This document shows, piece by piece, positions 37,734 to 47,322 of a stretch of 64,000 nt of DNA; within the stretch, counting starts at the first letter, position 1; each line of letters starts with the position of its first letter. A model generated the notes under the pieces. That model searched no databases. It was not told the DNA's origin and saw only the letters and a program-made list of their open reading frames with translations. A program made the position numbers and the translations under genes. The DNA lies in the NCBI RefSeq assembly GCF_030824335.1, contig NZ_JAVBXX010000003.1, positions 253,949 through 317,948 of the forward strand, in the 5' to 3' direction. Source of the stretch: Azonexus sp. Lineage in GTDB: Bacteria > Pseudomonadota > Gammaproteobacteria > Burkholderiales > Rhodocyclaceae.

Positions 37734-39092
37734 TTAGCCGATCACCCCAATGACGTTGAGGAAGATGATCACGATTGCCACCGGCGAAACATAGCGGACA
37801 ACGTTGAACCACAGCGTGAATACCCCGCCACTCAGGCCGATTTCATCGAACACGTGAGCACGCTTCATCGTCCAGCCGGCAAACAAGGCGATCAACAAAC
37901 CAGCCAGCGGCATCATGATCTTGGTCGTCAGCGTATCGAGGAAGTCGAACAGGCCCAAGCCGAACAGCGTGAAGCCGCTCCAGTCGTTGAACGACAGCGC
38001 GACCGCGATGCCGAGCAGCCAGACGCCGCAGCACAGCACAACGACTGCCTGCTTGCGGCCCATGCTGAAACGCTCATTGAGCAGCGAAACGCCCGGCTCG
38101 AGCAGCGAGATCGCCGAGGTCCAGGCGGCAAAAACGACCAGCACGAAAAACAGCAGGCCGACGGCATGGCCGCCCGGCATCTGCGAGAAGGCCAGCGGCA
38201 ACGTCTGCAGGATCAGGCCGGGACCGGCCGCCGGCTCGAGGCCCTGGGCGAAAACGATGGAGAAGATGGCGAGGCCGGCGAGCAGTGCGACCAGCGTGTC
38301 GGCGCCGGCGATGGCCAGGCCGGTGCGCGGGATCGAGACGTCGCGCTCGAGGTAGGAGCCGTAGGTGATGATCGCGCCCATGCCCAGGCTTAGCGTGAAG
38401 AAGGCGTGGCCCATGGCGGCGAAGAGGACACCGCGGTTGATCGCCGACGGGTCGAAATGGAACAGGAAGCGCCAGGCTGCCGGCAGGTCTGCCGCCACCG
38501 CGCCGTAGCCGACGAGGAAGACGAGGATGCCGAACAACGCCGGCATCATGATCTTGTTGGCGCGCTCGATGCCGCCGGTGACGCCGCCGAGCACGACCAG
38601 TGCCGACATCGCCATGAACACGGTGTGCCAGAAAATCAGCCGGCCCGGGCTGGCGAGCAGCGCGCCGAAGGCCTCGGCGAAGGCTTCCTTGGGCAGCGCC
38701 TTGAAGCCTTCGGCGGCCTGCCAGGTGTAGTCAAGCACCCAGCCGGCAACGACGCTGTAGAACGACAGGATGAGGAAGGCGCCGACGATGCCGATGTAGC
38801 CGATCACCTGCCACAGCCGGGTGGCGCCGGCTTCGTCGGCGAGCAGACGCATGCTGCCGACCGGGCTGCCCTGGCCGCGCCGGCCGAGCATGCTTTCGGC
38901 CATCAGCAGCGGCACGCCGATGCCGAGGATGCAGCACAGGTAAACCAGCACGAAGGCACTGCCGCCGTTGCTGCCGGTCATGTAGGGGAATTTCCAGATG
39001 TTGCCAAGGCCGACCGCCGAACCGACGGTGACCAGGAAAAAGGCCCAGCGACCCGACCAGTGGGCGCGTGCCGTTTGCACGTGTTCAGACAT
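37734..39092 (-). CDS. Sodium-dependent transporter, NSS/SNF family
   Basis: 452 residues with 11-12 spans. The start WSGRWAFFLVTVGSAVGLGNIWKFPY and GSNGGSAFVLVYL form the conserved substrate and sodium sites of the LeuT fold. It is an amino-acid or related transporter of the inner membrane; the substrate is not predictable. AAGGTGA lies six bases before the ATG. It is divergent from parC, 168 bp apart. A longer open frame upstream of 39092 is not coding, since it runs antisense into parC. Confidence 0.92.
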   Translation of the reverse strand: MSEHVQTARAHWSGRWAFFLVTVGSAVGLGNIWKFPYMTGSNGGSAFVLVYLCCILGIGVPLLMAESMLGRRGQGSPVGSMRLLADEAGATRLWQVIGYIGIVGAFLILSFYSVVAGWVLDYTWQAAEGFKALPKEAFAEAFGALLASPGRLIFWHTVFMAMSALVVLGGVTGGIERANKIMMPALFGILVFLVGYGAVAADLPAAWRFLFHFDPSAINRGVLFAAMGHAFFTLSLGMGAIITYGSYLERDVSIPRTGLAIAGADTLVALLAGLAIFSIVFAQGLEPAAGPGLILQTLPLAFSQMPGGHAVGLLFFVLVVFAAWTSAISLLEPGVSLLNERFSMGRKQAVVVLCCGVWLLGIAVALSFNDWSGFTLFGLGLFDFLDTLTTKIMMPLAGLLIALFAGWTMKRAHVFDEIGLSGGVFTLWFNVVRYVSPVAIVIIFLNVIGVIG

Positions 39093-39260
39093 TCTGCTCA
39101 CCTTTAATTGATTGCCGGAGCAACCCGGTCTTTTCGGAAAAGTCCGCGATTCTACGCGGCCGGTTGAAGCACCGTAGCTAGGGATTTCACCTAGGGCAGG
39201 AGTCGCCGCCAGGACAAATCGGTTAACATCGCGCTCGCTTGCCGCCAATTGCCGATTGCC

Positions 39261-41588
39261 ATGACTGACCAGCTCAACCTCTTCGATCCGAACAACCCGA
39301 CCGCCGCCGAAGCCGGCGATGCCCAACAGCCGCCGCTGCCGCCCGCCGCCAGCGGCCCGGCCGATGACATCCCCTCGCCCGCCGACTACGCCGCCCGCCG
39401 CTACCTTGAGTACGCGATGAGCGTGGTCACCGGCCGCGCGCTGCCGTCGAATGCCGACGGCCAGAAGCCGGTACAGCGCCGCATCCTCTACGCCATGCAC
39501 CGGATGGGCCTGTACAAGAGCCCGAAGCACGTCAAATCGGCGCGCGTCGTCGGCGACGTCATCGGTAAATACCACCCGCACGGCGATTCGTCGGTCTACG
39601 ACGCCATGGTGCGCATGGCGCAGGACTGGAGCCTGCGCTACCCGGTGGTCGACGGCCAGGGCAACTTCGGCTCGCGCGATGGCGACAACGCCGCCGCCAT
39701 GCGCTACACGGAAACCCGGCTGACACCGATCGCCGAACTGCTGCTGGCCGAACTCGACGAAGGCACCGTCGACTGGAAACCGAACTACGACGGCGTCAAT
39801 GACGAGCCCTGCCTGCTCCCGGCCCGCCTGCCCTTCGCGCTGCTCAACGGCGCCTCCGGCATCGCCGTCGGCATGGCGACCGAAATCCCGTCGCACAACC
39901 TGCGCGAAATCGCCAATGCTGCGGTCAACCTGATCCGCAACCCGGATTTCAGCGAAGACGAAGTCCTGGCATTGGTGCCCGGCCCGGATTACCCGGGCGG
40001 CGCACAGATCATCTCAACGCCCGAAGAAATCGCTGCCACCTACAAGAGCGGTCGCGGCAGCCTGCGCGTGCGCGCCAAATGGAAGATCGAAGCCCTGGCA
40101 CGCGGCCAGTGGCGCCTCGTCATTACCGAACTGCCGCCGGGCGTTTCCACCGCCACGGTGATGTCGGAAATCGAAGCCTGCTCCAACCCGGTGGCCAAGG
40201 AAAAGGCCGGCAAGAAAGTCTTCACGCCGGAACAACTCAATTTGAAGGCGGCCTTCCTGTCGGCCATTTCCGAGTCTGGCGTGCGCGATGAATCGGGCAA
40301 GGAACACGACGTGCGACTGGTCATCGAACCAGCCAGTTCGCGCCAGGGGCAGGACGATCTGGTGCGTCTGCTGCTCGCCCACACCAGTCTGGAGACGAAC
40401 GCCTCGATCAACCTGACCGTGCTCGGACTGACCAGTTCGCCGCGCCAGGGCACGCTCTATGACATGATCGCGGAATGGTGCCGTTTCCGGCTGTCGACCG
40501 TGGAAAAACGCACTCGCCACCGCTTGGCCGCCGCCGAACGACGCATCCACATCCTCGAAGGCCGGCAGGCGATCCTGCTCGACATCGACAAGGTGATCAA
40601 GGTCATCCGCGAATCGGACGATCCGAAGGCCGACCTGATTGCCCACTTCAAGCTGTCCGACATCCAGGCTGAAGACATCCTGGAAATTCGCCTGCGCCAG
40701 TTGGCACGACTGGAAGGCATCAAGATCGGCGAAGAGCTGGCGAAACTGCGCGAAGAAGCCGCCGGCCTAAACAAGCTGCTCGATTCGGAAAGCGAACTGC
40801 GCGCCTGCGTCGCCGCCGAAATCGAGGCCGACGCCAAGAAATACGGCGACGACCGGCGCACGCTGATCGAAGCCGACGCCAAAGTGACGATGTCTGACGC
40901 CAAGAACGTCTCCATCCCGGACGAACCGACCACGCTGATCGTCTCGAAACACGGCTGGCTGCGTTCGCGTACCGGCCACAGCGTCGATCCGACGCAACTG
41001 ACCTTCCGCTCCGGCGACAGCCTGCTCGCCTGCCTGCCCTGCCGCACGGTCGATCAACTGATCCTGCTCGACACCAAGGGCCGCGCTTATTCGATTGCTG
41101 CGTCCGACATTCCCGGCGGCAAGGGCGACGGCGTGCCGGCCACCTCGCTGGTCGATTTCCAGGATGGCGGCAAGACGGTGCTCGCCTGGCCGGTTTCCGC
41201 CGACAAGCTGTACCTGGTCGCCGGCGAAGGCGGCTATGGCTTCCGCGTCAAGGGCGAGGACTTCATCTCGCGCGGCAAGGCCGGCAAGGCCTTCCTTACG
41301 CTGGACGAGGGCGAATCGCCGGCCATCTTCCAGCCGGCCCCGGCCGACGGCGAGATCGCAGTATTCACCAAGGACGGCCGGGCGCTGGTCTTCCCGCTCG
41401 AAGAAATCCGCCTGCTCGCCAAGGGCCGCGGCCTCAAGCTGATCGACGCGGCACCGGGCAAGACGGCGCTGGATGCCATCGAACCCGTGCTCAATGGCGT
41501 TGCCGGCAAGCTCAAGGGCGAACGCCTGGAAGTCTGCCGCGGCAATCGCGGCGGCAAGGGCAAGCCGGTGAAAGCGCCGCGCAAATAG
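39261..41588 (+). CDS. parC: DNA topoisomerase IV subunit A
   Basis: 775 residues. [33 protein letters not shown] (region linked to quinolone resistance, with the usual Ser) and [10 protein letters not shown] with the catalytic Tyr near 149. The C-terminal beta-pinwheel is short, as in ParC rather than GyrA. It is the partner of ParE at 29805. A pair of inverted palindromic elements follows the stop. Confidence 0.97.
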   Translation: MTDQLNLFDPNNPTAAEAGDAQQPPLPPAASGPADDIPSPADYAARRYLEYAMSVVTGRALPSNADGQKPVQRRILYAMHRMGLYKSPKHVKSARVVGDVIGKYHPHGDSSVYDAMVRMAQDWSLRYPVVDGQGNFGSRDGDNAAAMRYTETRLTPIAELLLAELDEGTVDWKPNYDGVNDEPCLLPARLPFALLNGASGIAVGMATEIPSHNLREIANAAVNLIRNPDFSEDEVLALVPGPDYPGGAQIISTPEEIAATYKSGRGSLRVRAKWKIEALARGQWRLVITELPPGVSTATVMSEIEACSNPVAKEKAGKKVFTPEQLNLKAAFLSAISESGVRDESGKEHDVRLVIEPASSRQGQDDLVRLLLAHTSLETNASINLTVLGLTSSPRQGTLYDMIAEWCRFRLSTVEKRTRHRLAAAERRIHILEGRQAILLDIDKVIKVIRESDDPKADLIAHFKLSDIQAEDILEIRLRQLARLEGIKIGEELAKLREEAAGLNKLLDSESELRACVAAEIEADAKKYGDDRRTLIEADAKVTMSDAKNVSIPDEPTTLIVSKHGWLRSRTGHSVDPTQLTFRSGDSLLACLPCRTVDQLILLDTKGRAYSIAASDIPGGKGDGVPATSLVDFQDGGKTVLAWPVSADKLYLVAGEGGYGFRVKGEDFISRGKAGKAFLTLDEGESPAIFQPAPADGEIAVFTKDGRALVFPLEEIRLLAKGRGLKLIDAAPGKTALDAIEPVLNGVAGKLKGERLEVCRGNRGGKGKPVKAPRK

Positions 41589-41590
41589 AA

Positions 41591-41639
41591 TTCTGCGGTC
41601 GACCGGAAAAAAGACCAAAAAAGCCAGTCGACCGCAATA
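41591..41639. repeat. Inverted pair of interspersed palindromes (BIME-like)
   Basis: Two copies of the CGGTCGACCG-type element face each other: TGCGGTCGACCGG and CCAGTCGACCGCA, pairing over 12 of 13 bases around an A-rich loop. The arrangement recalls paired REP elements and could stabilise or end the parC transcript. Confidence 0.6.
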
Positions 41640-41733
41640 TTTACCCCGACTCACAGCCGATTGCTGCGCTTGGTCAGCACCGGCATTTCGGGTAATTTAT
41701 CGGCCTTCAAAAAAACAAATTCAGGGAGAACAC

Positions 41734-43098
41734 ATGACACCGCTACGCATCAATCTCGAACAGGACGAGATTCCGACCCACTGGTACAACGTCGTCGCCG
41801 ACCTGCCGACACCGCCCGCCCTGCCGCTCGGGCCGGATGGCCAGCCGGTACCACCAGAAGCGATGGGAGCGATCTTTCCCGATCCGATCATCGAGCAGGA
41901 AATGAGCGCCGAGCGCTGGATTCCGATTCCTGAAGAAGTCCGCCAGATCTACGCCCAATGGCGCCCCGCCCCACTCTGCCGCGCGCTGCGCCTGGAACAG
42001 ATGCTGGGCACGCCAGCCAAAATCTTTTTCAAGTATGAAGGCGTCTCGCCAGCCGGTTCGCACAAACCGAACTCCGCCGTACCACAGGCCTTCTACAACA
42101 AACTTGCGGGTACCAAGAAACTGACGACCGAAACCGGTGCCGGCCAATGGGGTTCGTCGATTGCCTATGCCGGCCAGATGTTCGGCCTGCCGGTGCGCGT
42201 CTTCATGGTCAATGTCAGCTATCAGCAGAAGCCCTTCCGCCGCTCGATGATGCAGACCTGGGGCGCCGAAGTGTTCGCCAGCCCAACCAAGCTGACCAAC
42301 GCCGGCCGGGCCGCCCTGGAGAACGATCCGAACTGTCAGGGTTCGTTGGGTCTGGCGATTTCCGAGGCGGTGGAAGAAGCCGCCGCCGACCCAAACACCT
42401 GCTACACGCTGGGCTCGGTGCTGAACCATGTCGTGCTGCACCAGAGCATCATCGGTCTGGAAGCGAAAAAGCAGTTCGACAAGATCGGCCTCTACCCGGA
42501 CGTGATTTTTGGCCCTTGCGGCGGCGGTTCCAGCTTCGGCGGCATCGCCTTCCCCTTCCTCGCCGATCAGGCGGCTAGCGACCCGCGCGCAAAAAATCTG
42601 CGCTGCGTCGCCGTCGAGCCGACCTCTTGCCCGACCCTGACCAAAGGCGCCTACACCTACGACTACGGCGACGCTTCCGGCTACACGCCGATCATGAAGA
42701 TGTACACCCTGGGCCATGACTTCATGCCGCCCGGCATCCACGCTGGCGGCCTGCGCTACCACGGCGATTCGCCGCTGGTTTCGCAACTGTTTCACGAAAA
42801 ATTGCTCGAAGCCGTTGCCGTGCCGCAGGTCGCAACCTTCGAAGCCGGCGTGCAGTTCGCCCGCGCCGAGGGCATCATCCCGGCACCGGAATCCTGCCAC
42901 GCCATCCGTGCCGCAATCGACGAAGCGCTGAAATGCAAGGCGACCGGGGAAGCCAAGACAATTTTGTTCTGCCTGACCGGCCACGGCCATTTCGACATGG
43001 CCTCATACGACAAATATTTCTCCGGCCAGCTTGAAGATTACGACTACCCGGCCGAAGCCATCGTCGAATCGCTGAAGCACTTGCCCAAGGTCGGCTAA
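41734..43098 (+). CDS. trpB: TrpB2-type tryptophan synthase beta-like PLP enzyme
   Basis: 454 residues, longer than TrpB1 (about 400). GSHKPNSA holds the PLP lysine (near 111); TGAGQWGSS and GPCGGGSSFGG bind substrate and phosphate. TrpB2 enzymes make tryptophan from indole and serine, usually without TrpA, and no trpA is near. It may salvage indole. GGGAG lies shortly before the ATG, and a strong terminator follows. Confidence 0.93.
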   Translation: MTPLRINLEQDEIPTHWYNVVADLPTPPALPLGPDGQPVPPEAMGAIFPDPIIEQEMSAERWIPIPEEVRQIYAQWRPAPLCRALRLEQMLGTPAKIFFKYEGVSPAGSHKPNSAVPQAFYNKLAGTKKLTTETGAGQWGSSIAYAGQMFGLPVRVFMVNVSYQQKPFRRSMMQTWGAEVFASPTKLTNAGRAALENDPNCQGSLGLAISEAVEEAAADPNTCYTLGSVLNHVVLHQSIIGLEAKKQFDKIGLYPDVIFGPCGGGSSFGGIAFPFLADQAASDPRAKNLRCVAVEPTSCPTLTKGAYTYDYGDASGYTPIMKMYTLGHDFMPPGIHAGGLRYHGDSPLVSQLFHEKLLEAVAVPQVATFEAGVQFARAEGIIPAPESCHAIRAAIDEALKCKATGEAKTILFCLTGHGHFDMASYDKYFSGQLEDYDYPAEAIVESLKHLPKVG

Positions 43099-43116
43099 GC
43101 CGGAAAATGATCGAAA

Positions 43117-43136
43117 TTCTGCGGTCGACCGCAGAA
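43117..43136. repeat. Perfect 20-bp interspersed palindrome
   Basis: TTCTGCGGTCGACCGCAGAA, identical to its reverse complement. It lies between the trpB stop and its terminator and is the best copy of the element in this window. Confidence 0.7.
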
Positions 43137-43143
43137 ATGGCCC

Positions 43144-43172
43144 AAAAACGGAACCCGCAAGGTTCCGTTTTT
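43144..43172. terminator. Bidirectional terminator after trpB
   Basis: Perfect 12-bp stem AAAAACGGAACC / GGTTCCGTTTTT with a five-base loop and T-runs on both strands. Confidence 0.9.
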
Positions 43173-43203
43173 CATGAACATCACGGGCAGAGAGCAGTGG
43201 ACA

Positions 43204-43209
43204 TATAAT
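43204..43209 (+). promoter_or_regulatory. Candidate -10 box of the methyltransferase gene
   Basis: A consensus TATAAT; no good -35 box is found 16-18 bp upstream. Transcription from near 43216 would make ATG 43246 the first usable start. Confidence 0.4.
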
Positions 43210-43245
43210 CGTATGCTAATAAATAACGCCACCCTGACCGAGAAC

Positions 43246-43956
43246 ATGAAAATCGCCGACCCGACCCAAACCACCATCGTCAATGAAGTCCGCCTGATGC
43301 TGGACGAGCTGCCCTTCGACGGCGCACGCGTTGTCGAACTCGGCTGCGGCAAGGCAGAAAAAACGCGCACGCTGGCAGAAACCGGGCGTTGCCGGGAAAT
43401 CCTGGCGCTTGAGGTGGATACCATCCAGCATGCCCGCCACCTGGAAATCACCGATCTGCCAACCGTCCGCTTCCTGCACGCCGGTGCCGAAGCCATTCCG
43501 GCCGATGAGGCCAGCGTGGACATCGTCATCATGTTCAAATCGCTGCACCACGTCCCCGTCGCGCTGATGGATCAGGCCTTATCCGAAATCGCCCGCGTAC
43601 TCAAACCCGGCGGCCTGGCCTGGATATCCGAGCCCGTCTTTGCCGGCGAACTGAACGAAATCATGCGCCTGTTCAACGACGAAGAAATCGTCCGCGAAGC
43701 CGCTTTCGCGGCATTGAACAAGGCCGTCAGCGATGGCCGGCTGACGCTCGCCAGACAATATTTTTTCCAGACGCGCAGCCATTTCGATGACTTTGCTGCT
43801 TTCGCGCAGCGCATGATCCAGGTCACCCACAGCAATCACAGCCTGTCTGCGGAAACTTATGCCGCCGTGCAACAGCGATTTGCCACCCATTTGACGACGG
43901 AAGGAGCGACTTTCCATTCGCCACAGCGCGTCGACCTGCTGCAAAAACCCCGCTGA
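43246..43956 (+). CDS. Class I SAM-dependent methyltransferase
   Basis: 236 residues from ATG 43246. Motif I VVELGCGKAEKTR, an acidic residue ending the second strand (LALEVD), VDIVIMFKSLHHV (motif IV) and LKPGGLAWISEP (motif V) are all present, as in the Methyltransf_11 group. The substrate is unknown. Upstream in-frame ATGs (43174, 43213) lie before or at the predicted transcription start. Confidence 0.85.
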   Translation: MKIADPTQTTIVNEVRLMLDELPFDGARVVELGCGKAEKTRTLAETGRCREILALEVDTIQHARHLEITDLPTVRFLHAGAEAIPADEASVDIVIMFKSLHHVPVALMDQALSEIARVLKPGGLAWISEPVFAGELNEIMRLFNDEEIVREAAFAALNKAVSDGRLTLARQYFFQTRSHFDDFAAFAQRMIQVTHSNHSLSAETYAAVQQRFATHLTTEGATFHSPQRVDLLQKPR

Positions 43957-43972
43957 CCGAACAGTCGGCTCG

Positions 43973-45103
43973 CTAATCCAGTTTCAGATCGCGCGTCACC
44001 AGTTGCTGGCGCAAAACCTGCTCGTGCGCATAGCGGGCGCGCAACCGGGGATCGGTGAGCAACATGCCAAGCGTTTCGCCAACCACCATGATCACGCCCA
44101 GTACCGGCAGCACCAGCATCAGCCCCGGCACACCGGCTACCGCCCCACCGACAAAAATCATCAGTACCGTCAGCAGCGGATGCATCTTCAGGCTCTTGCC
44201 GATAGTCAGCGGCATGAAGACGAAATCGTCGAGTAGACGGACGAAAAGAAAGAGCACTATCGCTGCATAGGCAACGCCTGGCTGACCGGGGAAATCGGTC
44301 GCTGCAACCAGCACGACCAGCAGACAGCCAAGCACCGAGCCAATGTACGGCACCCAGGCCAGCACAGCCGTCGCCAAGCCCAGGGTCAGCGCGCCGGAAA
44401 TCCCGATAGCCGATAAACCCAGTGCCAGACAAACGGTGTCGAGCAGTGTCAATTGCATCAGCCCGACAAAATAGAGGCGCGCCGTGCGGTCAACCTCGTC
44501 CATGACATACAAACTGCGCTCGAAATACGCATTCGGTACGGCACGCAGCAGGAAGCGACGGAAACGCCAGCCGTCGCGCAGCATGAAAAAGGCCAGAAAT
44601 GGGGCGAGTAATAACGACGGCGACCAGGCCACAATGCCCAGCGCGATACCGGGGATATATGTCTCGGCAAAATGTTCGAAAAATCCGCCCAACTGAATTT
44701 CCAGCATCTCGCGCGCCTGCGACTCGGCGATGAAACCGAAGCGTTGCTCCAGATCGCTGATCGCCCCGGTCAGCAAGCGTATGCCGCCGCCAAGATAACG
44801 CATGGCCGATGCCTGCCAACCCATGGCATCGCCAAACAGGTATGAAAAACCCAAAATAGCGCCAAGCAGGAAAAAGCCGAAAGCCAGCAGGCTGACCCAG
44901 GCCGCGGCACGATCGTGCGAAACACCACGCAACAACAGGTGCAGTTTGAGCGGCATCAGTACGTAATAAATGATCAGCGCCAGGATAAACGGCACGACCA
45001 GCCAGAGAATTTTCTGGAACAGGAAAAGGACCAGGCAGGTCGCAGCGATATTTGCTGCCCAGACCAACGGCCCAGCCCGATAAGGCAAGCCGGCCAGTTT
45101 CAT
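43973..45103 (-). CDS. AI-2E family (PerM-like) membrane transporter
   Basis: 376 residues, about eight spans with the family's split layout: four N-terminal spans, a soluble stretch (about 110-200) and a C-terminal group containing LAWVPYIGSVLG, LDDFVFMPLTIGKSLKMHP and GGAVAGVPGLMLVLPV. Members export diverse small molecules or ions; autoinducer-2 transport is not implied. Its start overlaps the stop of the cyclic-nucleotide-binding protein by four bases. Confidence 0.88.
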   Translation of the reverse strand: MKLAGLPYRAGPLVWAANIAATCLVLFLFQKILWLVVPFILALIIYYVLMPLKLHLLLRGVSHDRAAAWVSLLAFGFFLLGAILGFSYLFGDAMGWQASAMRYLGGGIRLLTGAISDLEQRFGFIAESQAREMLEIQLGGFFEHFAETYIPGIALGIVAWSPSLLLAPFLAFFMLRDGWRFRRFLLRAVPNAYFERSLYVMDEVDRTARLYFVGLMQLTLLDTVCLALGLSAIGISGALTLGLATAVLAWVPYIGSVLGCLLVVLVAATDFPGQPGVAYAAIVLFLFVRLLDDFVFMPLTIGKSLKMHPLLTVLMIFVGGAVAGVPGLMLVLPVLGVIMVVGETLGMLLTDPRLRARYAHEQVLRQQLVTRDLKLD

Positions 45104-45579
45104 GAGGAATCTTTGCCGTTTGACGAGGCGGCCAGCATCTGGCGCAACCGCAAACCCATGTGCCGTGCCAGTTGTAGCGCAATACGCGAGGCAATGCGGG
45201 CGTGGGAGTTCATCAGGCGTTCGAAATCAGTCCGCGACAAGACGACCAGCACGACAGGCTCGAGTGCCCGGGCTTGAGCCGAGCGCGGGCTATCGTCAAG
45301 CAAACCAAGTTCACCAAAGAAATCACCCGCCGACAACTCAGCCAGCGGTGTTGCAAAGCGTTCCGGCAAACAGATCGCCACTTTGCCGCTGATCACGACG
45401 TAAAGGGCCTGTCCATCCTCGCCGGCATCAAAAATCACTTCGCCGGCCATGAAATGGCGTTCCTGAACAAAGGCATCGATGACCCGGAAATCCCGCTTGC
45501 TCAGATCGCGAAACAACTCGGTTTTGGCAAGTTGATGCTCGCCCTTCGCAACATCGCCTTTGCCACCCAGCCATTTCAT
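45100..45579 (-). CDS. Cyclic-nucleotide-binding domain protein
   Basis: 159 residues, nearly all one CNB domain: FRDLSKRDFRVIDAF, GEVIFDAGEDGQALYVVISG and the phosphate-binding cassette GDFFGELGLLDDSPRSAQARA. No DNA-binding helix-turn-helix follows, so it is not a Crp-type regulator. Overlap with the AI-2E gene suggests that it gates or reports on that transporter; this is inferred. Confidence 0.88.
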   Translation of the reverse strand: MKWLGGKGDVAKGEHQLAKTELFRDLSKRDFRVIDAFVQERHFMAGEVIFDAGEDGQALYVVISGKVAICLPERFATPLAELSAGDFFGELGLLDDSPRSAQARALEPVVLVVLSRTDFERLMNSHARIASRIALQLARHMGLRLRQMLAASSNGKDSS

Positions 45580-45633
45580 GAAATATCCCCGTTGAAAACA
45601 GTGCGCAATTTTAGCGCAGCGGCTACCCCACAA

Positions 45634-45663
45634 ACAAAAACCGGGGCACATGGCCCCGGTTTT
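45634..45663 (-). terminator. Terminator after the phasin gene
   Basis: Minus strand: AAAACCGGGGC / GCCCCGGTTTT with a five-base loop, followed by further T residues; 21 bp beyond the phasin stop. Confidence 0.85.
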
Positions 45664-45684
45664 CATGCTGACACGAAGAACGTA

Positions 45685-46239
45685 TCAGGCAACTTTTTTG
45701 GCAACAGCCTTCGGTGCAACAACATTGGCCGCCTTCATGGTTGCCTGGGTTGCAGCGGTCACGCTGGCTTCGGCAACTTCAGCAGCCTGCTTGGCAACCT
45801 TGTTCAGGCCGTCAAAAGCTTCGTTGGCCGACTTGATGGCGGTCTTCACGGCTGCAACAGCCACTTCGGAACCAGCCGGTGCAGATGCCAGCGCCTTTTC
45901 CACCATGCCGGAAACCTTGGCATTGGTGTCAGCAACATGCACTTCAACTTCCTTGGCAATCTTGTCCTTGGCGTCGCTGGCAATGGCGATGACATTACGC
46001 GAGTATTCCATGCCCTTTTCCAGCGACGGCGCGGCAATACCCTTTTGCAGTTCGACGAAGGTCTTGATGTCCTTGACGCCGAGCAGTGCATTGATGTTCG
46101 AAGCATACGCTTCGAACATGGAGCGGGAAGCGGCCAGATTCAGCACGGCCAGACGTTCGATACCATCGAATGTAGTGTTGGCAAAGGACAGGACGGCGTT
46201 GAAACCCGGCTTGGTGAAGTCTTCGGTTTTGGTGAACAT
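45685..46239 (-). CDS. phaP: Phasin (polyhydroxyalkanoate granule protein)
   Basis: 184 residues, helical and Ala/Lys/Val-rich. SFANTTFDGIERLAVLNLAASR and the block around LLGVKDIKTFVELQKGIAAP are the Phasin_2 signature; the C-terminus is an AVAKKVA-type tail. It coats PHA granules and limits their size. It has its own promoter with flanking repeats and its own terminator. No PHA synthase gene is in the window. Confidence 0.92.
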   Translation of the reverse strand: MFTKTEDFTKPGFNAVLSFANTTFDGIERLAVLNLAASRSMFEAYASNINALLGVKDIKTFVELQKGIAAPSLEKGMEYSRNVIAIASDAKDKIAKEVEVHVADTNAKVSGMVEKALASAPAGSEVAVAAVKTAIKSANEAFDGLNKVAKQAAEVAEASVTAATQATMKAANVVAPKAVAKKVA

Positions 46240-46290
46240 GGATAATCTCCAGAGGATGAGGGAATTAGAACGGGAACCGCGTCAGATAAA

Positions 46291-46362
46291 TGTTGCGGTG
46301 CAGCATGGCTCTATTCTATTCGCCCAATCTGCGGTGTCAAGCCTTATTTGTGCAGTGCAACA
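46291..46362 (-). promoter_or_regulatory. Phasin promoter with two flanking repressor-like sites
   Basis: Minus strand: TTGACA (46340-46335), a 16-bp spacer and TAGAAT (46318-46313). Two related 15-mers flank it: TGCTGCACCGCAACA just downstream of the -10 (46305-46291, read on the minus strand) and TTGTGCAGTGCAACA upstream of the -35 (46348-46362, read on the plus strand), 11 of 15 alike. PhaR repressors bind GC-rich TGC/GCA-type motifs at phasin genes in other bacteria, so PhaR control is likely. Confidence 0.55.
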
Positions 46363-46405
46363 TTTTCTTGAAAACTACAGCTTTCAAAGATAAATCCAGT
46401 CGCAC

Positions 46406-46897
46406 TCAGCGCCAGGTTTCAGCGCGGTATTCCCGAAATACGCGGAGATCTTCGTCGAACTTTGTTTCAATCTCGTTACGACCAATGTTTCGATGCTCAC
46501 GATGCGTTTCCGGTGTGCCACCGACAAATTTTCGGGAGAGTTTGTCGGCCCAGACCTGCTCCCGCTTTGCATTCTCAAGATGCCTCGTCCGCAGTGCAGG
46601 AGTCGCAGCATCAAGCGCTAATTGCTGCTCTTTTGCTGCAGCCATTCTGGCATCGATCACAAATTTGGTTTCTGCGTCGGTAACCAGATCGTAATAGCGC
46701 AAGCGTCTGGCCTTTTCCTCGACGATATCGATTTCCGAGGCATAATATTTCATCAGCATACTTTTCTTGCTGTCGAAACACTGAGGCTGGACCTGATCCT
46801 TACAGCTGGAGTACGGGGCGAATGGCGCAACCTGAGCATAACTGGCTGCGGCAAACAGGACAAAGGAGAGGCTGACAAGAATATTCTTCACTCGCAT
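46406..46897 (-). CDS. Secreted protein of unknown function
   Basis: 163 residues. The signal peptide MRVKNILVSLSFVLFAAASYA is probably cleaved before QVAPF. The mature part has two cysteines (SSCKDQVQPQCFD), probably disulfide-linked, then a charged helical region rich in Arg, Glu and Lys to the end. GGAGGAAG precedes ATG 46897. No family recognised. Confidence 0.7.
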   Translation of the reverse strand: MRVKNILVSLSFVLFAAASYAQVAPFAPYSSCKDQVQPQCFDSKKSMLMKYYASEIDIVEEKARRLRYYDLVTDAETKFVIDARMAAAKEQQLALDAATPALRTRHLENAKREQVWADKLSRKFVGGTPETHREHRNIGRNEIETKFDEDLRVFREYRAETWR

Positions 46898-47322
46898 ATC
46901 GCTTCCTCCACCCATTTCACGCCCAACAAAAAACCCGCAGAGCGTTACTGTGCCGTTAATCGTTTCATGTCCCGAAATAAAGCATTAACTGACCAAGAAG
47001 GCCGCTGAAGCATGCCTCTGGCCCCACAAAAACACTCCAAAACTCCCTGAAAACGATGGTCTCCAGCGCACTGAAAAGCATATCTTGGCCAATCGTGACG
47101 AAATAAAGCAATTCTTGGCCAAAAAATATCTACGAAAATTCAATGACTTTCCGACCTTGAAGCACTCAGATAGAGCCATTGGCTAACTAGAACCAAATAA
47201 AACCTTACAAACACTAACCACAAATTCGAATTTTACGAAGCGACATTCAGAAGCAGATTGATTTCTTGGTAACGGACCCCGACTTATAGTGGCGTCACAT
47301 ACTACAGGAGGAACAAACCACC
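46898..47322. other. Intergenic region, no supported gene
   Basis: AT-rich, with short open frames only. Its last 45 bases hold the leader of the next gene: ACTTATAGTGGCGTCAC (47282-47298) and a strong Shine-Dalgarno (AGGAGGAAC). A similar leader recurs at 48204. Confidence 0.6.

Noticed and set aside
39093..39896. N-terminal extension of the sodium-dependent transporter frame
   Set aside because: It runs antisense into parC and has low-complexity composition; the family start (MSEH...WSGRWAFFLVTVGS) begins at 39092 with a good ribosome site.
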